A DNA stretch of 64,000 nt from Nymphaea colorata (lineage: Eukaryota; Streptophyta; Magnoliopsida; Nymphaeales; Nymphaeaceae), in assembly GCF_008831285.2 (NCBI RefSeq), contig NC_045146.1:23639703-23703702 (forward strand), given 5' to 3'. The notes beneath the pieces were generated by a model. The model was not told the origin of the DNA. It did not search any database and saw only the letters and a list, made by a program, of their open reading frames with translations. Each line of letters begins with the position of its first letter. The first letter of the stretch is position 1. Positions 51,301 through 61,829 of the stretch are shown piece by piece. Made by a program: the position numbers and the translations under genes.

Positions 51301-54300
51301 CCTTCAAGTTTTGAAAGCCAACAAGGAGGCCCTCAACTTTTAATCCATGCTCACAAATCACCATCGGTCTGAAGGTTGAGGACGGAAAAAGTTACTTAAC
51401 AAACAGGTATACTAAAAAAACTCCCTTATCTATTGCCTAAAACACCAACGTATACTTTACCTAAATACGACTAAAAAGAAGCTTTTTTCCCCCCCATTCT
51501 CATGCTGTTTCATGTTTTATATATTGTTATTGTGAATAGGGAATTACTTTTTGTGAGGGTTTATTAGGCCTGCAGATGTTTTGCTTGAACGCCTCCCATG
51601 TTTGTTCAAATATCCGCAAGATCATTCAATACAACAACGGATGTTCTTCGCTTCATTCCAAAGCCTCAGCAATATAAAGGGCCCCTCCATCATTTGTGTT
51701 TCCCCTGTTGAAAGAAACTTAAAGAATCAATGCCATCCCAAGCTTTCATCAGATAAGGTTGAGCGAGAACGTCACACAGGCAAGACTCGGGCACTGCCCT
51801 GCATGTGAATCGAACGTTTATCATCGGTTAGAATGCAGACTCAAATACTTCAGACAGGATCGATGCTTTCCTCGAAATGACAATCGTTAAGTAAGAGAAG
51901 AAGGGCGTGATGGTGCGGAAGAAGGATTAGAGGACGATAGGTGAACAGTGAGGAGCAGAAATGGCGGGGAAGGGGAAGAATGGAGATCAGCTGCAGGCGG
52001 GCAAGGGGAAGAATGGAGAAAAAGAGAGGAGTTGCCCTCCTCGCTGTCACCGTAGCAGGGTAATCTTGTCATTGGAAAAAAAAGCACCCTCCGTCTACCT
52101 CCGTGAGAGACGGTGGTGACTTGTGAGTATTGATTAAAAGTCGAGGGTCCCGTTGTTGTTGGGCTTCAAAACTTGTAGGCTCAAAACATCCGCGCCCATA
52201 TGTAATTTTTTCTAACCATATTGATTTATTCAAAAACGAACATAAAAATAACTAAATTGTGGTAGAGGCATTTTCTTGTCATATAACTTCGTTTAATTCT
52301 GTTTTTTATTTAAGATTTCGTTATATTCAGGTATACCTATAATATATTTTCTTGAAAAGTTTTCAGTGTGGCAAAAATTGGCACTGCAGGGCATCATATA
52401 GAGCTTTTTCTAATACTTTGTACTAGAAAGAGGCTTCAAGTTATGTTACATTTTGTACTAAATCAGATATTATAGTTTCGGTTCTTTGTTCGCATCAAAA
52501 GGGGTGAAGATATTCCCTTTTTTTTTTCTTTTTTTTCATGTTATACAGGCCAAATGAGAATGAAAGTAATAGCCTATCTTCTTGTGCTAATCTGTCTCAC
52601 GAATGGGATCTAACTCCAGCTTATTCCACTTGTATTTATTTAGATCGGAAAACCATTCGTTTCCGGAAAATTGTTGTTTTCTGTTACTTTCAGAAGGCAA
52701 ATTTGAATTGCAAAGACCCTGTGATGCAATTCACTTTCCCTTCTCACACGATACCATGGCAGAACTCGGTCCACAGAAAGTGGGTTCACATCCTGTCAGA
52801 CCAAACAAGCAGAGGTCGAGCTTGTTCAAATGTGAGTCATGAGCACAGCCCAAACTGTCTTCTGAAGTAAACAAGCTTAAACCACAACCGATTCCTCCTG
52901 TGTTTCTCCAAAAACTCGGAGGAAATGGAAGCTGAAAATTCCATGATCAACTCAACTTTGATGTATACTGTACACTTTATGATCTCACACGTAAACAACC
53001 TACAAGCAGACAAAAAGACGGTTGTTTAAAGCAACAGATTCTATAGCCCCATTGTCTACTTCAAAGACTGGAATACAAACCCAATAATCAACCACCACGA
53101 ACATCGCATGAGAATTATGATCTCAGAAGCCTTAGCATGCAAATCACTAACTCATACCAATTCGATCCTCCTATGCACGGGATTGCTACAAGGACACCAA
53201 GAAACTCTGAATTTCCATTTACCTTTTACATTAACTCCTCAATTTATCTTTTCAATTCTTCATTGTTCCACCAATTCAGTATGAAGTCCTGTTAATTTGT
53301 ATCCTCTCAAAAACAGGAATTCTTAAAAGCATGTCGATCAACAAACGTCCATGCAACTGAATACATCTTATCATGGAAAAGGTTTATGTTGATCATCACT
53401 TGCACGAAATCTCCAATTCCTCTCACTGCTTACTCTCATTGCACATTGACCATGCATGTTAATACTAAGAATAACTAGGACCTTTTGAAAATCCAAAGGC
53501 TAGTAGGTACCAAATACCAATAATCTTTAACCTGATCTTGATTCAAAAGGCAAAATTGAAGACTTCCATGATGTAGCAAATCCACAACAAACATGGAGTT
53601 TCATATAATTTTAGTATGTGACTTGCAAAGAAAACCCTGAAGACCCATACATTAATGCTTCAACATGAAGCAGCACACTTCCAATAGACACATATGTTCC
53701 ATGAGTTTAAAGCATGCCTGAAGGTATATGGCTGTACACCTAAGTACCAGTAGTCCCCAATAGAAAAAAGATAGAACACCATCAAAGAGGAGAAAAATGC
53801 TTGTGTTTCTACATGCACAGCCAAACATCTGGTAAAAATATGCTATCATGACAAGGAGAATCTGACTCGATCACCAGATCAGAAATCAACAGTTTTGACC
53901 CTAATATGCATATTGCTAATAGAAAGTTAAAGATACTTCTTCACAGATATGATCTAAATTTTTAACCATCATGAACCCCAAAATGGGTTTTCCATCTGAT
54001 GTGGGCCAACCCTTATGAATGTCACCAAGAATGGATCCAAATCAGTAGTTGAACCCTAATCCAGATAACTCATAATTTTATCGGCTATTGCCTTCCATTG
54101 GTAGCTTTTCCTAGTTGAGAATGCTTCATTTCTGCTGCTTGATTGCTTGCTCCCTCTGGCAATGGTCATCCACCACTTTTAAACTTCATTGCCCCTCATT
54201 TAATTATGCATATCACTTTCCTAGCCCTACCTCATATTGCTGCCAAGGGAGAAGGTCCCAATGCCCTAGACAATTGGGCCCAAAGACTTCCAACCACATC

Positions 54301-55678
54301 TCAGCAGCAAAATCAGCCTTCCTTTCAGCCTTGGTACAATGAACCATGTCTACCAATAGCATATATGTACTACAGCCTCCTCCACACTAAGAATCTCAAA
54401 GATGCTGGTACTTATACAGACAAATAACTGGCACAGCCGCTAGATGCTCAAAAGGAGAGATGAACTTTAGGACAAACAGGACAGAAAATGAGGTTTTCTT
54501 TAATATTGACAAATTGTTTCATTAACAACCAAGTTAGGAAATGAGGTTCTCTTTAATGCTAAGAAATTATTTCATTCTTTGCAATTATTTAACCTTTGTG
54601 GGACAGCATAATGAAGAACTTTTATGTGCAGCAACTAGCAACCAGATTCACTGTTCTCTTTCATGGGCTTTGTTTACTGTCAATGATCAGAGTGATGGCC
54701 AGCCTCTTACCAGGACTTCAAATTTCCAAGATCATAGATCCCAGATGGTATAATGGAGAGAAAAGAGTTTAGATAATCAAACATGGGTTTCACATATATC
54801 CTCATAAGCCACTGAAGGAAAGATCAGTGACATCCCAAAATCCCCTTATCAGTATGACGGTATCTACACTAGGCAAGAGGTAATAGCAGAAGTTCATAGA
54901 TAAAACTTAAAAGCCTAACCAATGGAATAAAAATCTGGATAAGACAATGGCAACAGATATAGGTGTGGGAAACCAAAATTGTTTGGAGGAACAGGAAGTG
55001 ATGTTTCAAAAGAAGAAGGAAATGGATCAGGTAACCTATTGGCTATGTTGATACTCAAGGAAAGGCGCAAGTAGAACTTGTCCCAGTGCAAATTAATTAA
55101 CTAGCTGATCGCAGTACTTAGTTCAAAACTTCAAAAACATAAAAAGACAGGAAGTTCACGAATTTGTGAAATATATGCCAAGTACTGATTCATAGGAAAC
55201 AAGAATTCATGAAATAAAATCAAATGAAGACATAAAAAACCACGTAGTGAAGAATATGTCAACAGATTAAAACACAACATGCCTAGCAAGAAAAAGAATG
55301 AAAAGGTCCGGCTCGATAGTAACCAGAAGAACACATGACTTGATAAAACAGTATATACATGTGGAAATAGTTAGGGGAAACCGTAAAAAATAGTGCGTGT
55401 CATCTTCCAGTCCAACAGTCCACTCCACAAAATTCCACTGAGGCATCAGAAAATCTAACTAAAGCACGAGGCAAAAAAGAAACACATACGAGAAAAGGTC
55501 CGGATAGAGATTGGTCCTAATAATGGTTTCAATCTTTACGTGAAAAGTAAAAGTATATCGCAAGTGACTTGATTTACAAGGAGAAGTACCCAATTCCCTT
55601 AGGCTAATAAACCAAAAAACTAGACATTTTGGGAAAACGGGCAAATTCCATACACTATATCCAAATCAAAGTCGTTTT
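48369..55678. other. 7.3 kb intergenic region between NAC and CRIPT genes
   Basis: It starts with the NAC 3' UTR. A broken coding remnant of unknown family lies at 50410-50735. Two imperfect copies of a short GGGGAAGAATGGAGA motif lie near 51970-52020. The right part (about 52500-55600) is somewhat less AT-rich, with open frames of up to 110 codons and no recognised domain. It includes the downstream flank of the minus-strand CRIPT gene. Confidence 0.55.
50410..50735 (+). pseudogene. Broken coding remnant, family unknown
   Basis: Three protein-like segments follow each other in two frames. The first (50410-50502) reads ITDDVNVLQGSVALGDSTGK and on to a VIW. The second (50517-50633), in another frame, contains DDATVLFWKGDLPPMDGIPY and ends at a TGA. 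The third (50665 onward), back in the first frame, contains EVKDRASVLEDWDPDIP. Composition and abrupt frame changes suggest a decayed exon or retrocopy. I do not recognise the family. Confidence 0.35.
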
Positions 55679-56297
55679 TTACACATTGCTTTGCTTGTAT
55701 TGCTTTGTATCAAGCACTTGCTTCCCACACATAGCGCAGATACCTGCAGGAGATTCAACCAAAGATCAGGTCCAGGAGAGGAACCCCAATTGATCCCACC
55801 CACCATCTTAAACCAGCATATCAGAAAAAGAAAACCAATTCTCCATGTGGGCAAAGAAAGAGAAACATTGAGCAACATGGTCCGAGAGGAATTGCAAGAT
55901 ACCTTTGGTGTAGGCACAAGTATGGCAATACTTGGCATTCTGGTGCACTTGCTGCTTGCATATGATGCATTTCGTCGTACCGTAAGGCGTCCATCTGAGA
56001 GAAACGTGAAATTTTTACAAACCGCACAGCAACAAGAATACGAATTTTGTATACCAACAAGGAAAGAAAAAGCATCTACAGAGAGAGAGAGACCTATTCT
56101 TCTTGGAGAGGAGCTTGTTCTCGTTGATCTTGCGGCCACCGCTCTCGTTGGTGTTGCTGGCTCCTTCCTTCCATTTGTCGGGGACGATCACCTTCGCGAG
56201 CTTCTTCTCACCTGTGCCCAAATCCCCACATATCAGAAATCAGATAGAGAAAGAGAGGTGCCGATGCTGATGATTGCATACACTTCTCGCACACCAT
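55679..56297 (-). CDS. CRIPT: CRIPT-like zinc-binding protein
   Basis: Four exons on the minus strand join in phase: 56297-56282 (16 nt), 56211-56094, 55994-55903 and 55743-55679, giving 96 aa, close to the family's usual length of about 100. Signatures: MVCEKCEKKL at the N-terminus, ESGGRKINENKLL, a C-x2-C pair in KCIICKQQVHQ, CHTC, CAMCGKQVLD and the conserved tail KQYKQSNV. The Cys pairs are of zinc-binding type. Known: animal CRIPT was described as a PDZ-binding protein, and CRIPT is conserved across eukaryotes, with a link to the minor spliceosome reported. The plant role is not well known. The start is fixed by the conserved MVC-x-KC sequence, encoded almost wholly in a 16-nt first coding exon with normal splice sites. 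Confidence 0.93.
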
Positions 56298-57840
56298 CGC
56301 GCCTGCCCCTTAGCGATCTCCGGAGTCGCGAAGCCGAGAAATCCCGAAGCTGAAGATGGATAAAGAGAGAGCAACGGAGTGGGTTGGTCTTCACCCAGCC
56401 TCGGTCGATCAGCCTGACCTAGGGCTTGTCGGCTTACCTTAAGTGGCCCAAAATATTCAAATGAGTTTGGTATATCTATTCTTTTATTTTGTATCATTAG
56501 AAAATTAGAAATTATTACAAAAAATATATTTTGTTGCTGAAAATTTTGATCCTCAAATGCATTTTTTTATGACAGTCATGAAATAAAAAATGTCATTTTG
56601 ATCACAAGCATAGTCGGCCTAACTTCAATATATATATATATATATAATATACAACAGATATATTTGAAGCTGCTTAAAATTTAAAGAAAAGTAGAAGTAA
56701 ATAAAAAGAATTAAACCATTTAAAATGCTTGCAAGTATACGTGATTTTTTTCAGTATTATTCTCTTCGATCTTGGAGGGAGCAGTAATGATTTTAATACA
56801 GCCAACTCCGACCATAATAAGATGGCAGGGCCAAGAGCATATTCTTCTAAGCTGTTTACTTTTCAGCATCATCAGATGCTGTGCGAAGATATGGCATTTG
56901 GTGGAGCTCCAGCAATTCCCAGAAAGCCAATTTAGATATTAGAGAGCAGCCATCGTTATCAAAAGTGGTTATTCTCTATACACAAAAGATTATGTATAGT
57001 GTGATATGCCATGATTTATTTAAGTAAAAAAGAAGTTTTTTAGATGGATAAAAAGGAGGTTATAAAAAAGCTAAAAGTTAAAATGTATATTTCTTTATAA
57101 AAAATTTTGAAAAAACCTCAACATCCTTCTTTTTTTCTATTTCTAAATTGATGCATCCAAAGGTGTACACGCAACCGGACCTCCATTTTTTATTCACATC
57201 CCATTTCCATGTTGAGACAGTCTCCTTCAGCCAAGTGCCAGAAAGATCTTTCTCCTCCTGTAAGTGCTTGTATATATTTTGCCTGTGTTCACAATCCATG
57301 AACCCTTGCACAACTTTCGAAGGCCATCTGGTTCGCTTCAACTGTGTATGCGATCACCCAGACTATGAGGCCCATCAATAGAAGGGAATCTGTTTGCATT
57401 CATATCGCGATGCTGGGAGGAAGCAACTTATGCTTGGATGACTGAGGGCGAAAGCATAGTTATAAAGAAACTAAATTTTCGTTATAAAGTAGGTACTTTG
57501 GCAAATCAGATCTGCCTCTCTTCTGGACTCAATCAAAACTCAATTTATTAAGAGGAATTATATAATTAGGAAAAAAAAAGTAACAAAAAAAAAAAATCTA
57601 ACAACCACTTTTGGGCAACCCATTTACCAGAATATCTAGCCACCAATGTTGGACGACCTTGGCCCTTTGTCGGGGTGGAGTGAGGATTATTTGCTCGACA
57701 TGCATGTGATTTCCTGTTATTTTCCTTTCTTTTTCCCTTCAAAAATAGTGCCAAATGAAGGTCGAAACTAGGGTGATCATTTTTTTTGTTGTAATTGACG
57801 GTGAGAAGAACTTCATGATCAAAGTGGTAGGCTTGATGCA

Positions 57841-58024
57841 TAGGCAAAACCAGAAATTTTTTATGAGGTGAGTTGAATTAAAGTTTCTAAATTTTGACTA
57901 AGCCTCAAATATCATTTTTCAAAATTTTTACATAGAATTTTTTTTTTTTAATTTTACGTGTAAATTTTAATTTTTTTAGGTGGAGCCCGAACCCATAGCA
58001 TGCCCTACTTTGGCTTCACCCCTG
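57841..58024. mobile_element. hAT-like MITE with target-site duplication
   Basis: The 184-bp element begins TAGGCAAAACCAG and ends TTGGCTTCACCCCTG, so the imperfect inverted ends are of the CAGGGG-x-GAAGCCA type. The interior is AT-rich and non-coding. A perfect 10-bp direct repeat, GCTTGATGCA, flanks it at 57831-57840 and 58025-58034. The typical hAT duplication is 8 bp; the extra match may be chance. Confidence 0.75.
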
Positions 58025-58633
58025 GCTTGATGCATGCTTCACACCAACCTTTTTGAACTTGATATTTTCACGTTCTTGTGATGAAGGCCAAGCCAACGGG
58101 GGACTGGCAGGGGCCATCCTAAATAAAAGACAAGGTTTTGTAACCAAAAAAAAAGTTACCGAGTGAAATGACCTTAATTTCTGTTCCATCAAATTTTTCA
58201 AAAAGTGCAGCATATACTTGTCTGGCCACCAAGAGTCTAAAGTTCAAACCTCATGGTCATTGTGTTTGGCTGCAAACAATGACAAGTGAAACACTTGAGT
58301 TAAAGGAAGGATGTATCGTTGGTAAAGAAGACATAAAATTGAGTGCATGAGGTTATAACCTTAATAATTTTATACCCAAAGTAGTTTTCTTTAAGTGAAT
58401 GTTAAAAAAAAGCATGACCACGTCATTCAATTCTCTCTTCCTTCTTGGCTATAATTAGAAGTTTAAGACTTTAAAAAGATTCTGATATGTTGACAAAGTA
58501 TGTTGACAAAGTATGCAGTAATTTCGATTAAGTTAACACATTCACACACTCAATCCTTTTATTGTGATTTCATGCATGACCACATCTCTCTTCCCACCCC
58601 TTACGTCACCCCTTACGTCAAGTTATAAACAGA

Positions 58634-58781
58634 TAGGGGCGGAGCAAGGATTTTTTTTAAGGTCGGGCCAAGACGATTTGTGGGTCGAGTCAGGGTCGGG
58701 CCAAACTAAAAAATTTTGATTTTTTCAATGTAAAAAAAAATGGGCTCACCGAACCCCCCCCCCTCCCTCCCTCCGCCCCTG
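58634..58781. mobile_element. hAT-like MITE with 8-bp target-site duplication
   Basis: The 148-bp element starts TAGGGGCGGAG and ends CTCCGCCCCTG, so the inverted ends match at 10 of 11 positions. It is flanked by a perfect 8-bp direct repeat, TAAACAGA, at 58626-58633 and 58782-58789, the duplication length of hAT transposons. It is non-coding and would need a transposase from elsewhere. A C-rich run near 58756-58778 belongs to the right end. Confidence 0.85.
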
Positions 58782-59364
58782 TAAACAGAATTAAAAGGGT
58801 TCATTATACATTGCAAGTAGTTTGTATTAAAATTGAAGCAAATGGGTGGTCTGTAGTGTGGTGGTAGGTATTAAGAAGTCTTGAAAACTAATTCACCACC
58901 TTAATAGCTCCATTAAATGCAACGTAGGGAACGCAAGAAACATACAGCAGCAACGTCGTCGATTCAGCGACAATCCTGTTTGCGTTGGGCCGCGGAATCC
59001 ACCGCCTCCTGCTTTTGACCAGGCCAGCGAGTACCCTGTCCATCACGTAACAAAATCTGGCCGTGCATGTCTGGGATCGCACGCTACGTGCCCTCATATC
59101 ACCCGCCTCACAGGACAAAATGAAAAAAATAACTTTCTGGTTTTTTTCTCATTTTCCCCTTGTAATTATTAGAAGAAGACTCCATCTTTATATTTTTCTC
59201 AGGGCATTTATATAATTTTGGGCACTTGAACATGTTCATGTATTTGGATCGAAACAAATATCAAAAACCTAGTCAACAAGCTAATGCATGGATTTGAGTT
59301 GAAGTGCACAAGATTGAAGCATTCCCTTTCGTCTTTTCAATGTTCAAGTCTACTTTCTTTCGTT

Positions 59365-59430
59365 GTTTTGAGATATTGCATCTACTATTTGATTGATGTT
59401 TTGAGATACTGCATCTACTATTTGATTGAT
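59365..59430. repeat. 33-bp tandem duplication
   Basis: Two 33-bp units, 59365-59397 and 59398-59430, differ at one base. Confidence 0.95.
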
Positions 59431-60061
59431 TATTAGCACTCTTCTTTTTTTTGCAGTTCAAAAAATTTAGTTACGAAAATTCGAAACAAAAACCCGCTAC
59501 TTAACTCTTGCCCCCACCAAAATTACTTAACTACTTAATCAATTTCCTTTAGTACATAATCCAAGCGGACTTCCAGACTGGCCATTAAGAACTCAAACCA
59601 CGTCGGCCTCTCATTAATAATTTTAGAGCTTCTTATCAAAGAGAGTACGTAACATGAGCTCCTCACTTCGCGGAAGAGCGAAAAGATGGCTATATGAGTT
59701 GACTCTTAAAAAGAGGTTGGTGCTAACGAAAAGGCCAGAGCTAGCCCTTAACTCTGACCAATCCGTCTATATGACCCGGAAATTGCTCTAGGGCTACACG
59801 CCTAAATAGTGAGTCAATGATCATGACGTTGAGGCCTCCATGTGTTGATCCAATCGTGGGGCCGGGCTCGTTATCCAGATCCAAACCTGTGATGAAATAA
59901 TGAAATGCAGATTTTAGTAGCGAAGACCTACCAATTATCTTAGAGGGGAAACAATATTTTATCAAAAATTTATGAAGGCCGTTGTATTTCACCGAGTTTC
60001 GTTAAAAATTTATCGATATTATTATTAATTTTTTTTTTCTTTTGTTAGATTTTTAATACAA

Positions 60062-60067
60062 AGTCAA
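60062..60067 (-). promoter_or_regulatory. W-box in the chitinase promoter (distal)
   Basis: The minus strand reads TTGACT, the core site of WRKY factors, about 145 bases upstream of the TATA box. Defence chitinase genes are often WRKY targets. A single short motif can occur by chance. Confidence 0.35.
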
Positions 60068-60113
60068 GGTCGCTGCTGCTGCCATCTTCACAAACTCAAG
60101 ATCAGTCGAGAAA

Positions 60114-60119
60114 AGTCAA
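60114..60119 (-). promoter_or_regulatory. W-box in the chitinase promoter (proximal)
   Basis: A second TTGACT on the minus strand lies 52 bases after the first. Two W-boxes this close together fit pathogen-responsive control, by inference. Confidence 0.4.
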
Positions 60120-60207
60120 ACGGCTTTTCTGCGTGCTCCCATGGTTGTATTATCCGTGTTCCCATTGAAAAATGGCTCAAGGTCGCGTAGGCCAAAGTTT
60201 GCTTGCC

Positions 60208-60216
60208 TATATATAG
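60208..60216 (+). promoter_or_regulatory. TATA box of the chitinase gene
   Basis: TATATATAG lies 65-73 bases upstream of the chitinase ATG, predicting transcription from about 60238-60245. This places an in-frame ATG at 60230 before the likely start site and supports translation from 60281. Confidence 0.7.
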
Positions 60217-60280
60217 ACTTGCTTCCTTCATGCATCAGCCTCATCCAAACTCAGAAGTCCTTCTCTTCCTCTCTGTGATC

Positions 60281-61624
60281 ATGAAGCTCTTCTCTCCGCC
60301 ATTTCTGCTCCTTGCCCTCCTTCTGGCCGCCGCCCTGCGTGCACAGGCACAGCAGTGTGGTACACAGGCAGGAGGTGCCCTGTGTGCAGGCGGCCTGTGC
60401 TGCAGCCAGTGGGGATACTGTGGCAGCACCAGCGCCTACTGTGGAACCGGGTGCCAGAGCCAGTGCCCTGGTGGGTCCACGGTGCCGCGATGTGGGACTC
60501 AAGGAGGGGGTGCGGTCTGCGCTGGTGGCCTGTGTTGTAGCCAGTATGGATATTGTGGCAGCACCAGCGACTACTGTGGCGCCAATTGCCAGAGTCAATG
60601 CAGCGGCAGCGGCAGCAGCGGCAGCGACTTGAGTAGCCTTATTTCGGAGACGACCTTCAACCAGATGCTGCTGCATCGAAACGACGCGGCCTGCCCGGCC
60701 AATGGCTTCTACACTTACAGTGCCTTCATCACTGCTGCCAAATCCTTCAGCGGCTTCGGCACCACCGGCGATGACGCCACACGTAAAAGGGAAATTGCTG
60801 CCTTCCTTGGTCAGACTTCACACGAAACAACAGGTAACGATGATGAAACGTTCTGCTATCTTCCCCTTTTACTTCGTTTCTACAAAAGGTTCAATCGCAG
60901 AGGTTCCGTTAGCATATGGCACCTGGTCTTCGTTTCTGGACGAAATTTTTGTGAAATCTACATCAATGACGTAATGGAAATTGGTTCTAATGATGTGTAG
61001 GAGGATGGGCAACCGCACCAGATGGTCCTTACTCTTGGGGATACTGCTATATCAATGAGCAAGGCAACCCACCTAGCTACTGCGTTGCCAGTACTCAATG
61101 GCCTTGCGCCTCTGGGAAGAAATACTACGGCAGAGGACCCATTCAAATCTCATAGTAAGATCCATTCTCAATTACATCCATCTTGCTTGCAGAAAATAAA
61201 TAAACTTTTCCAATAGGCCTTCAACTGAGAGATCATACATTTGCTCAATTTGTGCAGCAACTATAACTATGGGCCTGCCGGACAGGCAATAGGGTCTGAT
61301 TTGCTCAACAACCCAGATGCAGTTGCTACAGACCCTGTAATCGCATTCAAGACTGCCATGTGGTTCTGGATGACCCCGCAAGCACCAAAGCCTTCGTCGC
61401 ACGACGTCATCACCGGGCAATGGACCCCTTCGTCGGCGGACGTAGCTGCCGGCCGGCTTGCCGGCTACGGCGTCATCACCAACATCATCAATGGAGGCTT
61501 GGAGTGCGGCCACGGAACTGATGCCAGGGTCGCCGATCGGATCGGGTTTTACAAGAGATACTGCGACATATTCGGGGTGACTTATGGCAACAACCTCGAC
61601 TGCTACAGCCAGACGCCCTTCTAA
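60281..61624 (+). CDS. Class I GH19 endochitinase with two tandem hevein domains
   Basis: Three exons, 60281-60833, 61001-61154 and 61258-61624, join in phase to give 357 aa. Seen: a signal peptide (1-23, ending AQA); hevein domain 1 (about 24-62) and domain 2 (about 70-107), each with eight Cys and the sugar-binding residues (S42, W44, Y46, Y53; S87, Y89, Y91, Y98); a Gly/Ser hinge; and a GH19 domain from about 115. The catalytic pair is present as E182 in HETTGG and E204 in NEQGN, 22 residues apart as in barley chitinase. The two introns are at the usual class I positions. The protein ends [10 protein letters not shown] with no vacuolar propeptide, so secretion to the apoplast is inferred. 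Known: GH19 enzymes cleave fungal chitin with inversion, and most class I members have one hevein domain. The nettle agglutinin precursor has two, as here. The start at 60281 opens directly on the signal peptide. Confidence 0.96.
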
Positions 61625-61654
61625 GTGCCATCACAGTTAATGGACGTGGGAAGA

Positions 61655-61660
61655 AATAAA
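61655..61660 (+). promoter_or_regulatory. Candidate polyadenylation signal of the chitinase
   Basis: AATAAA lies 30 bases after the stop codon. Two further AATAAA motifs follow within about 115 bases inside a local duplication. Confidence 0.4.
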
Positions 61661-61782
61661 ATCCAACATCTGATGTTTGCTTTTTATTAGCAGTATATTC
61701 TAAATAAAAGACTCATGGAAGACCTCGAATCCAACATCCGTTGGTCGATTTCCACAGCAGCAGTATGTTCTAAATAAAATAA
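61655..61782 (+). repeat. Imperfect tandem duplication in the chitinase 3' region
   Basis: ATCCAACATC and AGCAGTAT-x-TTCTAAATAAAA occur twice, at offsets of 68-70 bases. The duplication repeats a poly(A)-signal-like AATAAA. Confidence 0.7.
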
Positions 61783-61791
61783 TGTTATTTT

Positions 61792-61792
61792 C

Positions 61793-61828
<36 letters not shown>

Positions 61829-61829
61829 G
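61792..61829. repeat. CT-CA compound microsatellite
   Basis: About nine CT units run directly into about nine CA units. Confidence 0.9.

Larger units (their letters stand above)
56298..60280. other. 4.0 kb intergenic region upstream of the chitinase
   Basis: This holds the CRIPT promoter side, two TSD-flanked hAT-like MITEs (57841-58024 and 58634-58781), a short TA run near 56629-56646, a 13-bp tandem duplication near 58488-58514, a 33-bp tandem duplication (59365-59430) and the chitinase promoter. An 87-codon frame at 57078-57341 (minus) and its plus-strand overlap show no domain. Confidence 0.6.

Noticed and set aside
55691-56353. 220-codon plus-strand frame across the CRIPT locus
   Set aside because: It runs through CRIPT exons and introns on the wrong strand and has no domain. 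The minus strand gives the full conserved CRIPT protein.
60230-60280. Upstream in-frame ATG that would extend the chitinase by 17 residues
   Set aside because: It lies only about 14 bases after the TATA box, before the likely transcription start, and would bury the signal peptide.
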